DNA of 61,039 bases from Pseudothermotoga sp. (GCA_003510135.1 DOKY01000016.1:1-61039); one strand, 5' to 3'. Shown: positions 33,823 to 43,399, counted from the stretch's first letter. Notes: a model not told the origin generated them from the sequence alone. A program made the numbers and translations.

Positions 33823-34170
33823 TCACTCCTTTGCGTGCTCCAAGGCTGAAGAGATTAGATCAAGCACGTGTTTGTCCTTGAGTTTGCAAACGACCTGCTT
33901 ACCGATCCTGACGGAGTCTACGAGGTTAGAAAGCTTCAACACCCTGAGCTGGTGGGATATCGCAGAGGATGAGAGCGACAGGATTTGAGAAAGATCGCAC
34001 GTGCACAGGTCTGCTTTCGAAAGAGCCATGAGAATCTTCAAGCGGGTCTCATCCGCGCACGCACGCAGCAGCTTAACCATGTTCTGAATGACGAGTCTCG
34101 GCTCAAGTTCGGCTTTGACCTTCGAGACAAGCTCGCTGTGCTGGTGTTTCTCATCGCAGACGTTTCTCAT
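33823..34170 (-). CDS. ArsR/SmtB-family metal-responsive repressor
   Basis: This 115-residue winged-helix repressor has the family sequence ADETRLKILMAL, a metal-box-like DLCTCDLSQIL (CxC) and the recognition helix SSSAISHQLRVLKLSNLV. Metal binding releases it from DNA. The N-terminal CDEKHQH could add ligands, as in CadC. The ATG has GAGGTGATC upstream. It is the first gene of a two-gene unit with the metal pump and should be autoregulated through the operator just upstream. Confidence 0.92.
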   Translation of the reverse strand: MRNVCDEKHQHSELVSKVKAELEPRLVIQNMVKLLRACADETRLKILMALSKADLCTCDLSQILSLSSSAISHQLRVLKLSNLVDSVRIGKQVVCKLKDKHVLDLISSALEHAKE

Positions 34171-34187
34171 GAGATCACCTCAACATG

Positions 34188-34237
34188 TGAACAGTTGTTC
34201 AATTGTAATTATATCACAATCACTTGGCGTGTTTGAA
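34188..34237 (-). promoter_or_regulatory. Promoter and ArsR/SmtB-type operator
   Basis: On the minus strand TTCAAA (34237-34232) and TATAAT (34213-34208) are 18 bases apart, with an upstream TG giving an extended -10. The perfect palindrome TGAACA-GT-TGTTCA (34188-34201) covers the expected start point. It has the spacing and core of SmtB/CzrA-family operators. Confidence 0.8.
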
Positions 34238-34276
34238 CCATGAGGCCCGTCAATTCAGTTTCCTTCGCTGACGAGC

Positions 34277-36724
34277 TCAACGAAGCATCCAACTTCTCAC
34301 GTGTTTGATCTTGGTTCTTTCACTCAGCGGTTTTTCGGCGAGGTCCACCTCGGTGGCGTGACGAACTGTTTTCATCGATGGCTTAGATCCGTCCGGACAG
34401 AACAGCCTCAGGATCACACCTTCATCGGTAGGTTTAAAGGCGGACAGGAAACCTCTTTCAATATCAACGTCAATCCTTGGAAGACGTTCAAATCTCGCCT
34501 GAAACGCGAGCGGGCTGATCACACACTCTCTTGCAGCTTTGTAGATTTCAGTGATATCGTATTCATCGTGAAACACGATGGAGAAGCTCACCCTGTGTGT
34601 TCCCAACCCCTGCGCCCCAGGCGTTTCAAAACCCGGTCCAGCGTGCCCGGGACGGGTGATCAGATCGTCTCTCGAAAGCCACCCAACACTTCGGAGTATC
34701 GTCAAATGAAGGCCATTTTCGTCCACGAAGACTTCTCTCAATCCCTTCGGTATTATCGTCATTCTGTACTGTGGAACGCTGACGAACCAGTATGTCGGGA
34801 ACTGGTTTTCGGGTAGCTCTGACCAGGAAGAATAATCGCCTTCGAGCTTCTGGATCGATCTCTTCACGGGTCCAAAATAACCATCGCTGATCAGTTCACT
34901 CAAGCCTTCCAGCGGAAAAACAACACTCAATCTGTGATCTTTCGCGGTGTTGTTGAAGAAAACGTCCACGTCCACCCTTTTCGTGTCCCGATGGAACGTG
35001 TAGACGAACCTGAAGGGTATCGAGACGGTCTGCCTGGACCTACTCTTTCTGTCTGCAGCGATCTGGGCGGGCACTTCGAGTGAGAAACGCGCCTCGACAC
35101 GCTTAAAGAAGTTCGAATCTATCAATGTCTCGATCTCAGCAGTGCAGTTCTTTGAGTCGTACTTGTCTTTACACACGTAACTGTAGTTGTACTCGTCACC
35201 GACATCCTCGACATCCTCGACGTAGCACAGATTCTCGAGCGACTTTCCCCCGTGCTCCACCCTCAAAGTGCCGTTTTCCTGGATAGCGAAGATCGATTCA
35301 AACGCACCAGTTTTCTGTCTTTCTCCTTGAACGAAGCTGAGTTGCTTGAACGACAGAGCTTGGACGGATGTCTTCAAAAAGCATTTGTACCAGCGGCCCT
35401 GATCTTTGAACACATCGATTGTCGAAGGCTGGGAGTAGAAATCAATCAGCATGTTCAGATCCTGCTGGACGTCCTCGGTGGGGAACAGAACACACTCAAC
35501 AGGCCTGCCATCCTGGCTCACGAGCTTCCATTCACCCTCAGGCAACCGAACGTTCAGCTCGATCATTCCATCGTGTTCGCTCTCCAGTGGGTTGAAAAGG
35601 GTGAGGCCCATTTTGTCGACGGGTTTGCCACACACCTCGAGCAAGGCCCTCACTAGGATCGCCTTTCCATGGTTGATCGCCCTTGTCAATCTATCCTGAA
35701 CGTTCTTGTGAACTTCGTCAACGCTACAACCACACAAACTGTCATGTGGATGACACTGCAGAATCAGTTTCCAACCATGCCATAGACTCTCCAGCGGAAG
35801 ATCGATACCGCTGAGTTTTGCCGTCGCAAAGAGTGGTTCCACGTAGTGGAGATAGAGTCTTTCCGCTTCGTACTGCATGAGCTTTTCCCAGATTCTCGCC
35901 GACAGCACATCCTTGAGGATGGGGGCACGCTTCGGACTTCTCAGCTCTCCAGTCAGGCTTTCTCTGGGTTTCTTCAACTGCGAAACGTATTCTTCGAGTG
36001 AGGCATGAACGAACTTCATCTCCTCGTTGCTGATCTCCTTCAGGATCCTTCCCACGTCGGGTCTCGGAATTTCGTGGTCCGTGCCATTCATCAGGAGTGG
36101 CTCGTTCTCGCTATCAATATCGATCAACGCCTTCGCCTCAGAACACAACTGCAGCTTGAAGCGTTCCTCGTCCCAACCCCAGTGTGCCGCATTCGAATAG
36201 CTGTGCACCAGATAAACCGTATCTATGGACTCTCCCGTTGGAGAACTCCACACGAAACTCGTACCTTTCACATCGTCCACACCGCGCCAAACCACGGCCC
36301 ATTCCATTCCGAGGCCTCTCAAGATTGTGGGTGTGTAAGCGTTGTGACCAAACATATCCGGCAGGTAGGCAACTCTTGAGAGGGGCACGTTGAATTTCTT
36401 CGCAATCTGCTGACTGTAAAGATAATTTCTTATGAAAGATTCTCCACTTATCAAAAACTCGTCGGGGAGCACGTACCAGGGCCCCACGGCGATCTTACCC
36501 TGTCTCACGAGCTCGAAAAACCCTTCTTTCATTCCATCGTTTTCAACGAAGTCTTCGAGCACCACGGTTTGACCGTCCAGGTGGAAGTGCTCGAAACGAT
36601 CTTCCATCTTGAAGATCGAGTCGAGCTGGTTCAGCAGGATCGAGAGCCTTTGTCTGTAAACCTCGAACGTCGTGTACCATTCTCTGTCCCAATGTGTGTG
36701 CGTCACAACGAACACTTTTTTCAC
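34277..36724 (-). CDS. GH38 alpha-mannosidase
   Basis: This 815-residue cytosolic enzyme has the N-terminal THTHWDREWY with zinc ligands at His11 and Asp13, the nucleophile region LPDMFGH (Asp123), and CHPHDSLCGCSVDEVH later in the catalytic half. Middle and C-terminal beta domains are present. Bacterial GH38 enzymes cleave alpha-mannosides or mannosylglycerate (MngB). Start is GTG with GAGGTG seven bases upstream and a four-base overlap with the PHP gene. It is the last gene of the importer operon and probably digests the imported saccharide. Confidence 0.93.
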   Translation of the reverse strand: MKKVFVVTHTHWDREWYTTFEVYRQRLSILLNQLDSIFKMEDRFEHFHLDGQTVVLEDFVENDGMKEGFFELVRQGKIAVGPWYVLPDEFLISGESFIRNYLYSQQIAKKFNVPLSRVAYLPDMFGHNAYTPTILRGLGMEWAVVWRGVDDVKGTSFVWSSPTGESIDTVYLVHSYSNAAHWGWDEERFKLQLCSEAKALIDIDSENEPLLMNGTDHEIPRPDVGRILKEISNEEMKFVHASLEEYVSQLKKPRESLTGELRSPKRAPILKDVLSARIWEKLMQYEAERLYLHYVEPLFATAKLSGIDLPLESLWHGWKLILQCHPHDSLCGCSVDEVHKNVQDRLTRAINHGKAILVRALLEVCGKPVDKMGLTLFNPLESEHDGMIELNVRLPEGEWKLVSQDGRPVECVLFPTEDVQQDLNMLIDFYSQPSTIDVFKDQGRWYKCFLKTSVQALSFKQLSFVQGERQKTGAFESIFAIQENGTLRVEHGGKSLENLCYVEDVEDVGDEYNYSYVCKDKYDSKNCTAEIETLIDSNFFKRVEARFSLEVPAQIAADRKSRSRQTVSIPFRFVYTFHRDTKRVDVDVFFNNTAKDHRLSVVFPLEGLSELISDGYFGPVKRSIQKLEGDYSSWSELPENQFPTYWFVSVPQYRMTIIPKGLREVFVDENGLHLTILRSVGWLSRDDLITRPGHAGPGFETPGAQGLGTHRVSFSIVFHDEYDITEIYKAARECVISPLAFQARFERLPRIDVDIERGFLSAFKPTDEGVILRLFCPDGSKPSMKTVRHATEVDLAEKPLSERTKIKHVRSWMLR

Positions 36725-37971
36725 CTTCGCTCACCTCGAATCAAATAAATGGGATTACTGATCAGAATCGGTCTTTCCTTCTCGTCGAACGCAAGCAGAA
36801 TCAGAAGATCTTCCTTCTCTTCGGTCTCGATCTTCTTTTCAAAAACTCCTTCAACACTGAAACTCTGAACCGTTCTTCTTGTCACAGTCAGAAGGTTCGA
36901 CTTTGGTAAGTTTTCTATTCTCAGAACCACGCTTCCATCGTGTTTCACAGTTTCACCGACGCTGTTTCCAGAAACATCAATGTGAATCTCTCCAACCGAA
37001 GAGAGATAGGTTCTACCGAATTTGATCGACCAGAGCACTTCTTCCAGCTCCAAATGCCTGGCCAGGACGTAGTTGGCCATCCACTCTCTCTCGTCCTTCG
37101 CGTGTAAATCCCTGCCTGCGGTGGCGATCACTCTCTTGCCGCTCCTAACCGCCCTCAACCAGCCACCTATCGCTTCGTAGTTCAGTTCCAGTCTGGACAG
37201 ATCGGCGTTCCAAACTTCCACAAAGTCCGCATCGAACGGATCGAATTCGTACGTCCATTTGCATCCCACGCAGGCTGGTTCCCCCATCGCAAATGGGTGT
37301 GCTACGCCAATCAAAGCATTCTGCGAATGCGCCTCGTGGACGATCTGGTCGAAGTCTTTCTCTTTTCCCTCGTGATCTTTCCAGTCTATGAACGTCTTGG
37401 CACCCAGAACGAGCGCATGACCTTTGAAGCTGTTCAGCTCCTGCGCAGGAAAGCCCACCGTGCCGTGAAGCGTTTCAAGTTCCCTCCAGCCGGAGATGTT
37501 ACTGTGGTCGGTCAGAAAGAAAAAGTCGAAGCCTTTCATCTTGAGAAACTCTGAAAGTTCACTCACACTCATCGTTCCGTCGCTGTGCAGAGAGTGCGTG
37601 TGGAATTCTCCTTTGAAGGTTTTGAACTCTTCTTCACCCTCACACAGAATCTCGAGCCTGTAGTGAACATCACTGAAGAGATAGTGGTTTTCAAAAAACA
37701 CTGTCCATTTTCCGGGTAGAGGGCGTGTCTGAACGGCCGCTTCGCTCGCTTGCGGGGCCACGACGAAGTTCTTCGTACCTCTGTCGTACCTACCCATGAA
37801 CCTTCCGAGCGAATCGTAGAAGAGGAGATTCACGTGGTTCTGCACGGGGCCGAGCGATGCAGGAAAGTACTCGAAACGGACGGTGAGTCTGCTGGTGTTG
37901 GGCGGAACTTCAAAACTGATCTTCTTCACGGTCTTGCTCTCGCTCAGGTTTATTTTGCCTTCGAAGATCAC
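36721..37971 (-). CDS. PHP-domain phosphoesterase, CehA/McbA-like
   Basis: This 416-residue protein has a beta-rich N-terminal segment (1-115) and then a PHP domain. HTHSLHSDG (His124, His126, His129, Asp131) and TDHS (155-156) are the metal ligands. GVAHP and GRDLH later complete the set. CehA/McbA-type proteins are metal-dependent hydrolases often paired with glycan or lipid-head-group use. There is no signal peptide. It sits between the importer ATPase and alpha-mannosidase genes with GTGA overlaps on both sides. It may remove a phosphate or ester from the imported saccharide. Confidence 0.82.
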   Translation of the reverse strand: MIFEGKINLSESKTVKKISFEVPPNTSRLTVRFEYFPASLGPVQNHVNLLFYDSLGRFMGRYDRGTKNFVVAPQASEAAVQTRPLPGKWTVFFENHYLFSDVHYRLEILCEGEEEFKTFKGEFHTHSLHSDGTMSVSELSEFLKMKGFDFFFLTDHSNISGWRELETLHGTVGFPAQELNSFKGHALVLGAKTFIDWKDHEGKEKDFDQIVHEAHSQNALIGVAHPFAMGEPACVGCKWTYEFDPFDADFVEVWNADLSRLELNYEAIGGWLRAVRSGKRVIATAGRDLHAKDEREWMANYVLARHLELEEVLWSIKFGRTYLSSVGEIHIDVSGNSVGETVKHDGSVVLRIENLPKSNLLTVTRRTVQSFSVEGVFEKKIETEEKEDLLILLAFDEKERPILISNPIYLIRGERR

Positions 37972-39041
37972 GCCTCATCTCTCCTGCGTACGCGAACACC
38001 GCTTTCGTCGAAAACGTGCAGTTTGTCTTTTCTGAACTTCAAAAATATTCTATCACCGCTTTTGTAGGGTACATCCTCGAAGACTAAAACTCTCAAAGAG
38101 CTCGTGTTCAGTTTGACCGTCACCACCGTTTCGAATCCAAGCGGCTCGACCACGTACACCTCACCGACGAGATCCCCTTCCTTGGTGTTCAGAGCGATGT
38201 TCTCGGGTCTTATCCCTATGAAACCTCTCTCTTTCGGGAACTCGATCAGTGCCAGCTCTGAAAGATCGATCTTTTGGCCGTCCAGAATGCACGTCGGACC
38301 ATCGAAACGACATTCGACGATGTTCATCGGGGGATTGCCTATGAACGACGCCACGAAGGTGTTCGCTGGCGTATCGTATATCTGCCTCGGTGTTCCTACC
38401 TGGAGTACGTGGCCCTGGTTCATAACAGCGATCTTTGTCGAAAGCGCCATCGCTTCGGACTGATCGTGTGTCACGTAGATCACGCTCGTTCCAAGCTCCA
38501 TACTGAGTCTTTTCAAGAAACTCCTCGCCTCTATCCTCAGCTTCGCGTCAAGGTTGCTCAACGGCTCGTCCAGCAAAAACACGTTCGGTGTCTGTATCAC
38601 TGCTCTCGCCAGTGCGACTCTTTGTTGCTGTCCGCCACTGATCTGTTGGGGGTACCTTTCGAGCAACTCTGATATCTGAAGGCTCTCGGCGACGAATGCG
38701 ACTTTCTTTTCGATCTCTTTCTTTGGAACTTTCCTGACGAGCAACGGATAGGCGATGTTTTCCCTCACGGTCATGTGAGGATAGAGTGCGTAGTTTTGAA
38801 AGACCATTGCAACGTTTCTGTTTTTCGGAAGTTCCATTGTGACGTCCTTTCCGGCGATGTAGATCCTTCCTTCATCCGGGAACTCCAGTCCAGCGATGAG
38901 CCTCAACGTGGTCGTTTTTCCACAACCTGATGGCCCAAGCAACGTGAAAAAATCTTGCCTTTCGATCTTCAGACTCACTCTGTTTACTGCCACAACATTC
39001 GAAAATCTCTTTGTCACATTGTCCAGAACTATCCAGGACAA
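37968..39041 (-). CDS. ABC sugar importer ATPase, MalK/UgpC-type
   Basis: This 357-residue ATPase has Walker A GPSGCGKTT, signature ISGGQQQR, Walker B FLLDEPLSNLDAKLR, THDQSEAM and a C-terminal MalK-like regulatory domain (FIGIRPENI near residue 270). The TTG at 39041 has GAGGGGG eight bases upstream and gives MSWIVLDNVTK, the usual beginning; the longer frame overlaps the permease gene. Unlike many sugar operons, the ATPase is encoded with its importer rather than shared from elsewhere. Confidence 0.88.
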   Translation of the reverse strand: MSWIVLDNVTKRFSNVVAVNRVSLKIERQDFFTLLGPSGCGKTTTLRLIAGLEFPDEGRIYIAGKDVTMELPKNRNVAMVFQNYALYPHMTVRENIAYPLLVRKVPKKEIEKKVAFVAESLQISELLERYPQQISGGQQQRVALARAVIQTPNVFLLDEPLSNLDAKLRIEARSFLKRLSMELGTSVIYVTHDQSEAMALSTKIAVMNQGHVLQVGTPRQIYDTPANTFVASFIGNPPMNIVECRFDGPTCILDGQKIDLSELALIEFPKERGFIGIRPENIALNTKEGDLVGEVYVVEPLGFETVVTVKLNTSSLRVLVFEDVPYKSGDRIFLKFRKDKLHVFDESGVRVRRRDEA

Positions 39042-39054
39042 GGCTTTAACCCCC

Positions 39055-39876
39055 TCAACCTTTGATGCCACCGTAGAAAGAAAAACCAAATTTTCGTTCT
39101 ATGAGCACGTAAGCAAAGATGACAGGCAATGTGTATAGAAAAGCGTAAGCCGATATCATGCCGATGTCTGGAACGCCCACTTCACTGAAGAAAGTGTAGA
39201 TCGCGACAGAAACAGGGTATTTGCTCGTCGACCTTAACAACACGAACGGCACGAGAAAGTTGCTCCAGGATTGTGTGAAAACGAGCATCGCTATGACGAT
39301 GATCCCCTTGCTCGAGAGCGGTAAGAAAATGCGGAACATGACCTGCAAAGGGGAGCTTCCATCCACGAGTGCCGCTTCTTCGTAGGTTCTGGGTATCGAA
39401 TCAAAGAAGTCTTTCAGGATGAACAAAGCGGTGGGCATGATCCCGCCCGACAGCGTCAAGATCACACCGAGCTCTGTGTTGACCAATCCGAGCCTCAGAT
39501 TTAAGATGAAGATCGGTACCATCGCGGCCGCACCGCTGACCACGCTCGAAAAGAGCACGAGCATGTACAGAAGGATGTTTCTTCCTCTGAAATCGTGTCT
39601 GGAAAGAACATAGGCCGCAAACAGCGCGCACGTCGTCACCAACACGACCACGGAAACGGAAATTACGAGACTGTTACGAAAGGCGTTTATCGCTGTCCTG
39701 TTCTGGAAGACCCGCTCGAAGTTGTTCAACGTGAATCCGTTCAGAGAGATAAACAGAGAAGGTCTGATGGAAAACGGCGTGACGATGAGCCAGAGTATGG
39801 GACAGATGAAGAAGGCTACGATTGGTGCGAGGATTATGTAGGAAACGATCTTGCTCGTTCTCCTTGGATCTTTCAT
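39055..39876 (-). CDS. ABC sugar importer permease, MalG-type
   Basis: This 273-residue membrane subunit has six hydrophobic segments and the EAA loop YEEAALVDGSSPLQVMFRIF near residue 165. The ATG has CAGGAGGAG upstream and overlaps the first permease stop by four bases. The C-terminal helix ends with FYGGIKG, typical of MalG-like proteins. Confidence 0.88.
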   Translation of the reverse strand: MKDPRRTSKIVSYIILAPIVAFFICPILWLIVTPFSIRPSLFISLNGFTLNNFERVFQNRTAINAFRNSLVISVSVVVLVTTCALFAAYVLSRHDFRGRNILLYMLVLFSSVVSGAAAMVPIFILNLRLGLVNTELGVILTLSGGIMPTALFILKDFFDSIPRTYEEAALVDGSSPLQVMFRIFLPLSSKGIIVIAMLVFTQSWSNFLVPFVLLRSTSKYPVSVAIYTFFSEVGVPDIGMISAYAFLYTLPVIFAYVLIERKFGFSFYGGIKG

Positions 39877-40748
39877 GCCTTTCTCCTCCTGGATAAGCTC
39901 AAATAGAACATCGCGAGCGCGAAGTTAATCAACAACGCGATCGTGGCAATGGATGCACCGTAACCGAGCTTGAAGTATCTGAACGCCGTTCGGTAAATGT
40001 ATATCGAGAGAAGCTCTGTCCTGAACGAGGGACCTCCTCCGGTAAGCAAATAGGGAGTGAAAACGTTGAAAGTCCAGAGCGTTATCAGAATCAAGTCGGT
40101 CAGTATGTAGGATTTTATGTTCGGGAAAACGACGTCCTTGAACTTTCTCCAGGTCGATGCACCTATCACTTCCGCAGTTTCAAGATAAGAAGGTGGGATC
40201 GTTTCCAGAGCTGCCGAGAAAAGCAACATCGAGTACGCAGTGCCCCGCCAGATGTTGAAGATGATAATCGTCAAAAGTGGATACTCGTAGAACCAGTTGA
40301 TCTTACTCAAGCCAATCGCAGAAAGGATCACGTTCAACGTTCCGTAATCTTTATCGAGAAAGGCTATCCACAGGTAGGCAACCACAACTTCTGGTATGAT
40401 CCACGCCAGGATCACCACACTCTGAACGAAACTTTTCAGTCTCCGCTTTCTGTAGGTGAGCAACGCGAGCAAAAGCCCGAGGCCCGCCTGACCGATGATC
40501 GCAGACCCAAGAACGAAAAGAAGTGTTATTCTCAGTGCGTTGTAGAAGAATCTATCGCTCAGGACCTTCACATAGTTTTCGAAGCCCACAAAATCCGGAT
40601 TTCTTGCTTTGGCTCCGGTGAGTGTCTCGTTCGTCATACCGATTTTCAGAACCCAAACACCCGGCAGGATGAGAAACACAAAGATCAGACTCAGCGCGGG
40701 TATCAACAAAAAGACAACGACCTTTCTCCCCATCAACGATCGCTTCAA
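39873..40748 (-). CDS. ABC sugar importer permease, MalF-type
   Basis: This 291-residue membrane subunit has six helices and an EAA loop (YLETAEVIGASTWRKFKDVV). The start is uncertain. The TTG at 40748 is chosen because GGTGGTGA, one mismatch from the ideal site, stands eight bases before it. GTG codons at 40757 and 40760 and an ATG at 40733 are alternatives. All lie downstream of the terminator-like hairpin that follows the binding-protein gene, so initiation must occur on read-through or processed message. Confidence 0.85.
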   Translation of the reverse strand: MKRSLMGRKVVVFLLIPALSLIFVFLILPGVWVLKIGMTNETLTGAKARNPDFVGFENYVKVLSDRFFYNALRITLLFVLGSAIIGQAGLGLLLALLTYRKRRLKSFVQSVVILAWIIPEVVVAYLWIAFLDKDYGTLNVILSAIGLSKINWFYEYPLLTIIIFNIWRGTAYSMLLFSAALETIPPSYLETAEVIGASTWRKFKDVVFPNIKSYILTDLILITLWTFNVFTPYLLTGGGPSFRTELLSIYIYRTAFRYFKLGYGASIATIALLINFALAMFYLSLSRRRKA

Positions 40749-40761
40749 TCTCTTCACCACC

Positions 40762-40785
40762 AAAAAGGGCGGGCAGAGCCCGCCC
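40762..40785 (-). terminator. Terminator-like hairpin with T-tract inside operon
   Basis: The perfect 8-bp stem GGGCGGGC-AGA-GCCCGCCC is followed on the minus strand by TTTTT. It begins five bases after the stop of the binding-protein gene. It is as strong as a normal terminator, so the distal permease genes probably depend on partial read-through. Confidence 0.8.
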
Positions 40786-40790
40786 ACATT

Positions 40791-42116
40791 TCACGGTTTT
40801 TCTGTGACGTTTTCTTTACCCACGATCCTCGTCACTTCTTTTGCAAACTCTTCGAGGGCTTTGTCAACGCTCATCTGTCCGGTTACAACCCTTTCTGTGA
40901 GTAACTGAGCCTGGAACGAGATCTCAGGATAAACCGGGAAGGCAGGTCTGAAGGTGGTGTACTTGACTAACGCGCGGCTCGTCTCCGCGATGAACTTGTC
41001 TTTGTTGACTGTCCAGCAAGAGTCAGCAAGATCTGACCTCGGCGATACGAACGGCTTCATCTGGAAGTAGGACAGCTGAGGTTCAACGTACAGCAATCTC
41101 TTCAGAACTTCTGCGACGAGCTTCGGATTCTTGCAGTTGACATTCACGGCGAAACCGGTACCGCCGGAGATCGAAACGAACTCAGGATCTCCTGGTTTGC
41201 CGCGACCGGGCATTGCAGCCCAACCAATACGTTCATCCCTGTCCGGAAATCCCCAGGACGGGTTGTTTGGGTTCAGCACTGATGTGTAGAACCAGGTTCC
41301 TTCGACATACATCGCGATCTTCTCCTGCCTGAACAGTTCGAACGTCTTTTCCCTCGCGCCCGGAGACACCTGCAAAACCGCATCGCCGAGTTTCTCGTCC
41401 ACGTAGATCTGTTTGTAGAAGTTCAACGTGTCCTTCAGAGCACTGCTCTTGACGATCCATTTGCCAGTCTCCCAATCGTACAGGTTACCACCAGCACCCA
41501 GCAAGACCATGAAGAAACCTTGCATCGTGGTTGCTTCACCCATCTCAGTGCCCGCGTTGAGCTGAATGGGTATCACGCCCGGCAGTTTCTCCTTGATGAT
41601 CCTCGCCGTTTTGATGATATCCTCCCAGCTCTTCGGCTGCCATGGCAACGGGATGCCGGCTTTCTTGAACAGCTCCTTGTTGTAGTAGATCATTCTCACA
41701 TCGGTGCCAGCCGGTATCAGATATGTTTTGCCCTTGTAGCTGCCCATCGCTTTCATCGGTTCATAGTAGTACTTCCAGGCGGGTATGTCTGCAAGTATGT
41801 CATCTATGGGTCTCAAGTACCCAGCTTCGACGAACTCTGGGACCCAGAAACCATCGATCCAGAGTATGTCTGCACCGCCTCCACCTTTGATGTCCAGAAC
41901 GATTCTTGCCTTGAAGTCTTCGTCCCTGATACCCGTCTGGATCAACTCGATTGTGATACCCAGTTCTTTCTCGATCTCAGGGATGTACTTTTCGAACCAG
42001 TCGACCACCTGCGAATTCTTACCACCCTTGATCGCGTTGGCGATGATGGTTACTTTCTGCCCAAGCGCGAAGATCACCATGATCGACACCAGCACCACTG
42101 CCAACCACCTTCTCAC
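40791..42116 (-). CDS. ABC sugar-binding protein, family 1
   Basis: This exported binding protein (441 residues) has a signal peptide of about 19 residues (MRRWLAVVLVSIMVIFALG) and no lipobox. GGGGADILWIDGFWVPEFVEAG and a later ISGGTGFAVN are typical of sugar-binding family 1 proteins. The start is GTG with GAGGGGG seven bases upstream, 12 bases after the regulator gene. With a GH38 alpha-mannosidase at the end of the operon, an alpha-mannoside or mannosyl derivative is the most likely ligand. Confidence 0.88.
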   Translation of the reverse strand: MRRWLAVVLVSIMVIFALGQKVTIIANAIKGGKNSQVVDWFEKYIPEIEKELGITIELIQTGIRDEDFKARIVLDIKGGGGADILWIDGFWVPEFVEAGYLRPIDDILADIPAWKYYYEPMKAMGSYKGKTYLIPAGTDVRMIYYNKELFKKAGIPLPWQPKSWEDIIKTARIIKEKLPGVIPIQLNAGTEMGEATTMQGFFMVLLGAGGNLYDWETGKWIVKSSALKDTLNFYKQIYVDEKLGDAVLQVSPGAREKTFELFRQEKIAMYVEGTWFYTSVLNPNNPSWGFPDRDERIGWAAMPGRGKPGDPEFVSISGGTGFAVNVNCKNPKLVAEVLKRLLYVEPQLSYFQMKPFVSPRSDLADSCWTVNKDKFIAETSRALVKYTTFRPAFPVYPEISFQAQLLTERVVTGQMSVDKALEEFAKEVTRIVGKENVTEKP

Positions 42117-42128
42117 AGTAACACCCCC

Positions 42129-43199
42129 TCAGAAATGATGGTGCTCCAGACACCCGCACGAACTTCTCACGATCAGCTTTGTCGGAACGTAGTGCTTCTT
42201 GATCGGAACGTCTCCCCAGCTCAAGAGCGACAACAAAATCGCTGCAGCCTTTTCTCCCATTCGCTCTGGATACTGTCTCACAGTCGTCAGGCTCGGTTGA
42301 ACGAAAACACTGAAAGGTAGATCGTCGAATCCAACCACGGCAATGTCCCTTGGAACCTGCACACCGCACATCTGTAAACCCGACATGATTTCAACCGCAA
42401 GAAGATCCGTACATGCGAAAATCGCATCGAAGTTTCTCAACTTTGGGCATACTTCTCTGACTCTGCCCCTCTCGACTTCGATCAGTGTCAAACTGGCATT
42501 CGCTTCACCGCAGGCCAAACTCGCACCGTGGAATCTGTCCTTCACACTGCTCACCTTCGGCTTTTCCCACGTGACGAAGGCGATACGCCTGTAGCCATGA
42601 ACTTCTATCAGATGTTTGGCCACATCGTAGGCGCCCTTACGGTTGTCCGATTCGACGGAGTAACCATCCAGTCCCTCCACAGTCCTGTCGACAAAAACGA
42701 CCGGGCGTTTCTCGCTGACAAGTCGTTTGACCGATTCGTTCTGTGGGGTGCTAACGTGCGGGAAGATTATGAAACCAGACACGTTGAGTTCCAGCAGTCT
42801 CTCGAATTTTTCCCTTTCGGAAGAACCGTTCTCATCCGCAAACTGAACCACGGCGTGAAAACCCAGACCCGAGATGTGCTGTTCTATGCCTCTGAGTATC
42901 CCAACGCTGAGAAAATCCGACGCTGAGCTCAGAAAGACACCGATCAGGTTCGAGGTCTTTTCGTGTTCTTCTTTCTTTCTCACGAAGCTCCCTATACCCT
43001 GCAACCTGTAAAGATGGCCCTCGATCACCAGCTCATCTATCGCCTTTCTCACCGTGATCCTGCTGACTTGAAACATCTCCATCAGCTCTTTCTCGGACGG
43101 AACTCGATCGTCCGGCAGGAGCTCACCCGTTTTTATCTTGTTCAGCAGGTACTCCTTGACAACCTTGTACATGGGTTTCTGCCTGCTAGTACTCATCAT
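42129..43199 (-). CDS. GntR/LacI-type transcriptional regulator (AraR-like architecture)
   Basis: This 356-residue regulator has a GntR winged helix (about 10-75, with VPSEKELMEMFQVSRITVRK) fused to a LacI-type sugar-sensing domain (from about 85; GFDDLPFSVFVQPSLTTVRQ near the end). The mix is that of AraR. It is the first gene of the importer/mannosidase operon, so it regulates itself together with the operon. ATG codons at 43199 and 43196 coincide with the predicted transcription start and have no ribosome binding site; an ATG at 43172 with a poor site is the alternative. Confidence 0.88.
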   Translation of the reverse strand: MMSTSRQKPMYKVVKEYLLNKIKTGELLPDDRVPSEKELMEMFQVSRITVRKAIDELVIEGHLYRLQGIGSFVRKKEEHEKTSNLIGVFLSSASDFLSVGILRGIEQHISGLGFHAVVQFADENGSSEREKFERLLELNVSGFIIFPHVSTPQNESVKRLVSEKRPVVFVDRTVEGLDGYSVESDNRKGAYDVAKHLIEVHGYRRIAFVTWEKPKVSSVKDRFHGASLACGEANASLTLIEVERGRVREVCPKLRNFDAIFACTDLLAVEIMSGLQMCGVQVPRDIAVVGFDDLPFSVFVQPSLTTVRQYPERMGEKAAAILLSLLSWGDVPIKKHYVPTKLIVRSSCGCLEHHHF

Positions 43200-43233
43200 A
43201 ACATGTTATATCATGTTATTGCAGAAATGTCAA
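43198..43233 (-). promoter_or_regulatory. Near-consensus promoter with palindromic operator
   Basis: On the minus strand TTGACA (43233-43228), a 17-base spacer and TGATATAAC form an almost ideal promoter. The perfect palindrome ATAACATGTTAT (43198-43209) covers the -10 and start point, and a second half-match ATAACATG lies in the spacer. This is the expected operator for the GntR/LacI-type regulator encoded immediately downstream. Confidence 0.8.
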
Positions 43234-43399
43234 CAGCTGGACAGAATTGTTCCAAAAACGCTACACAACGGTGTCTCCACGCGATGCAGCCGGAGTCCTT
43301 TTACTGCTGTCGGTGGTGAAAGAGAAGGGCAGAAAAGGGTAAGATAAGCCCACTTGCCAAATCTCTCTAGCTCCATTCGGTCGAAGCTGGTCAATTTCT

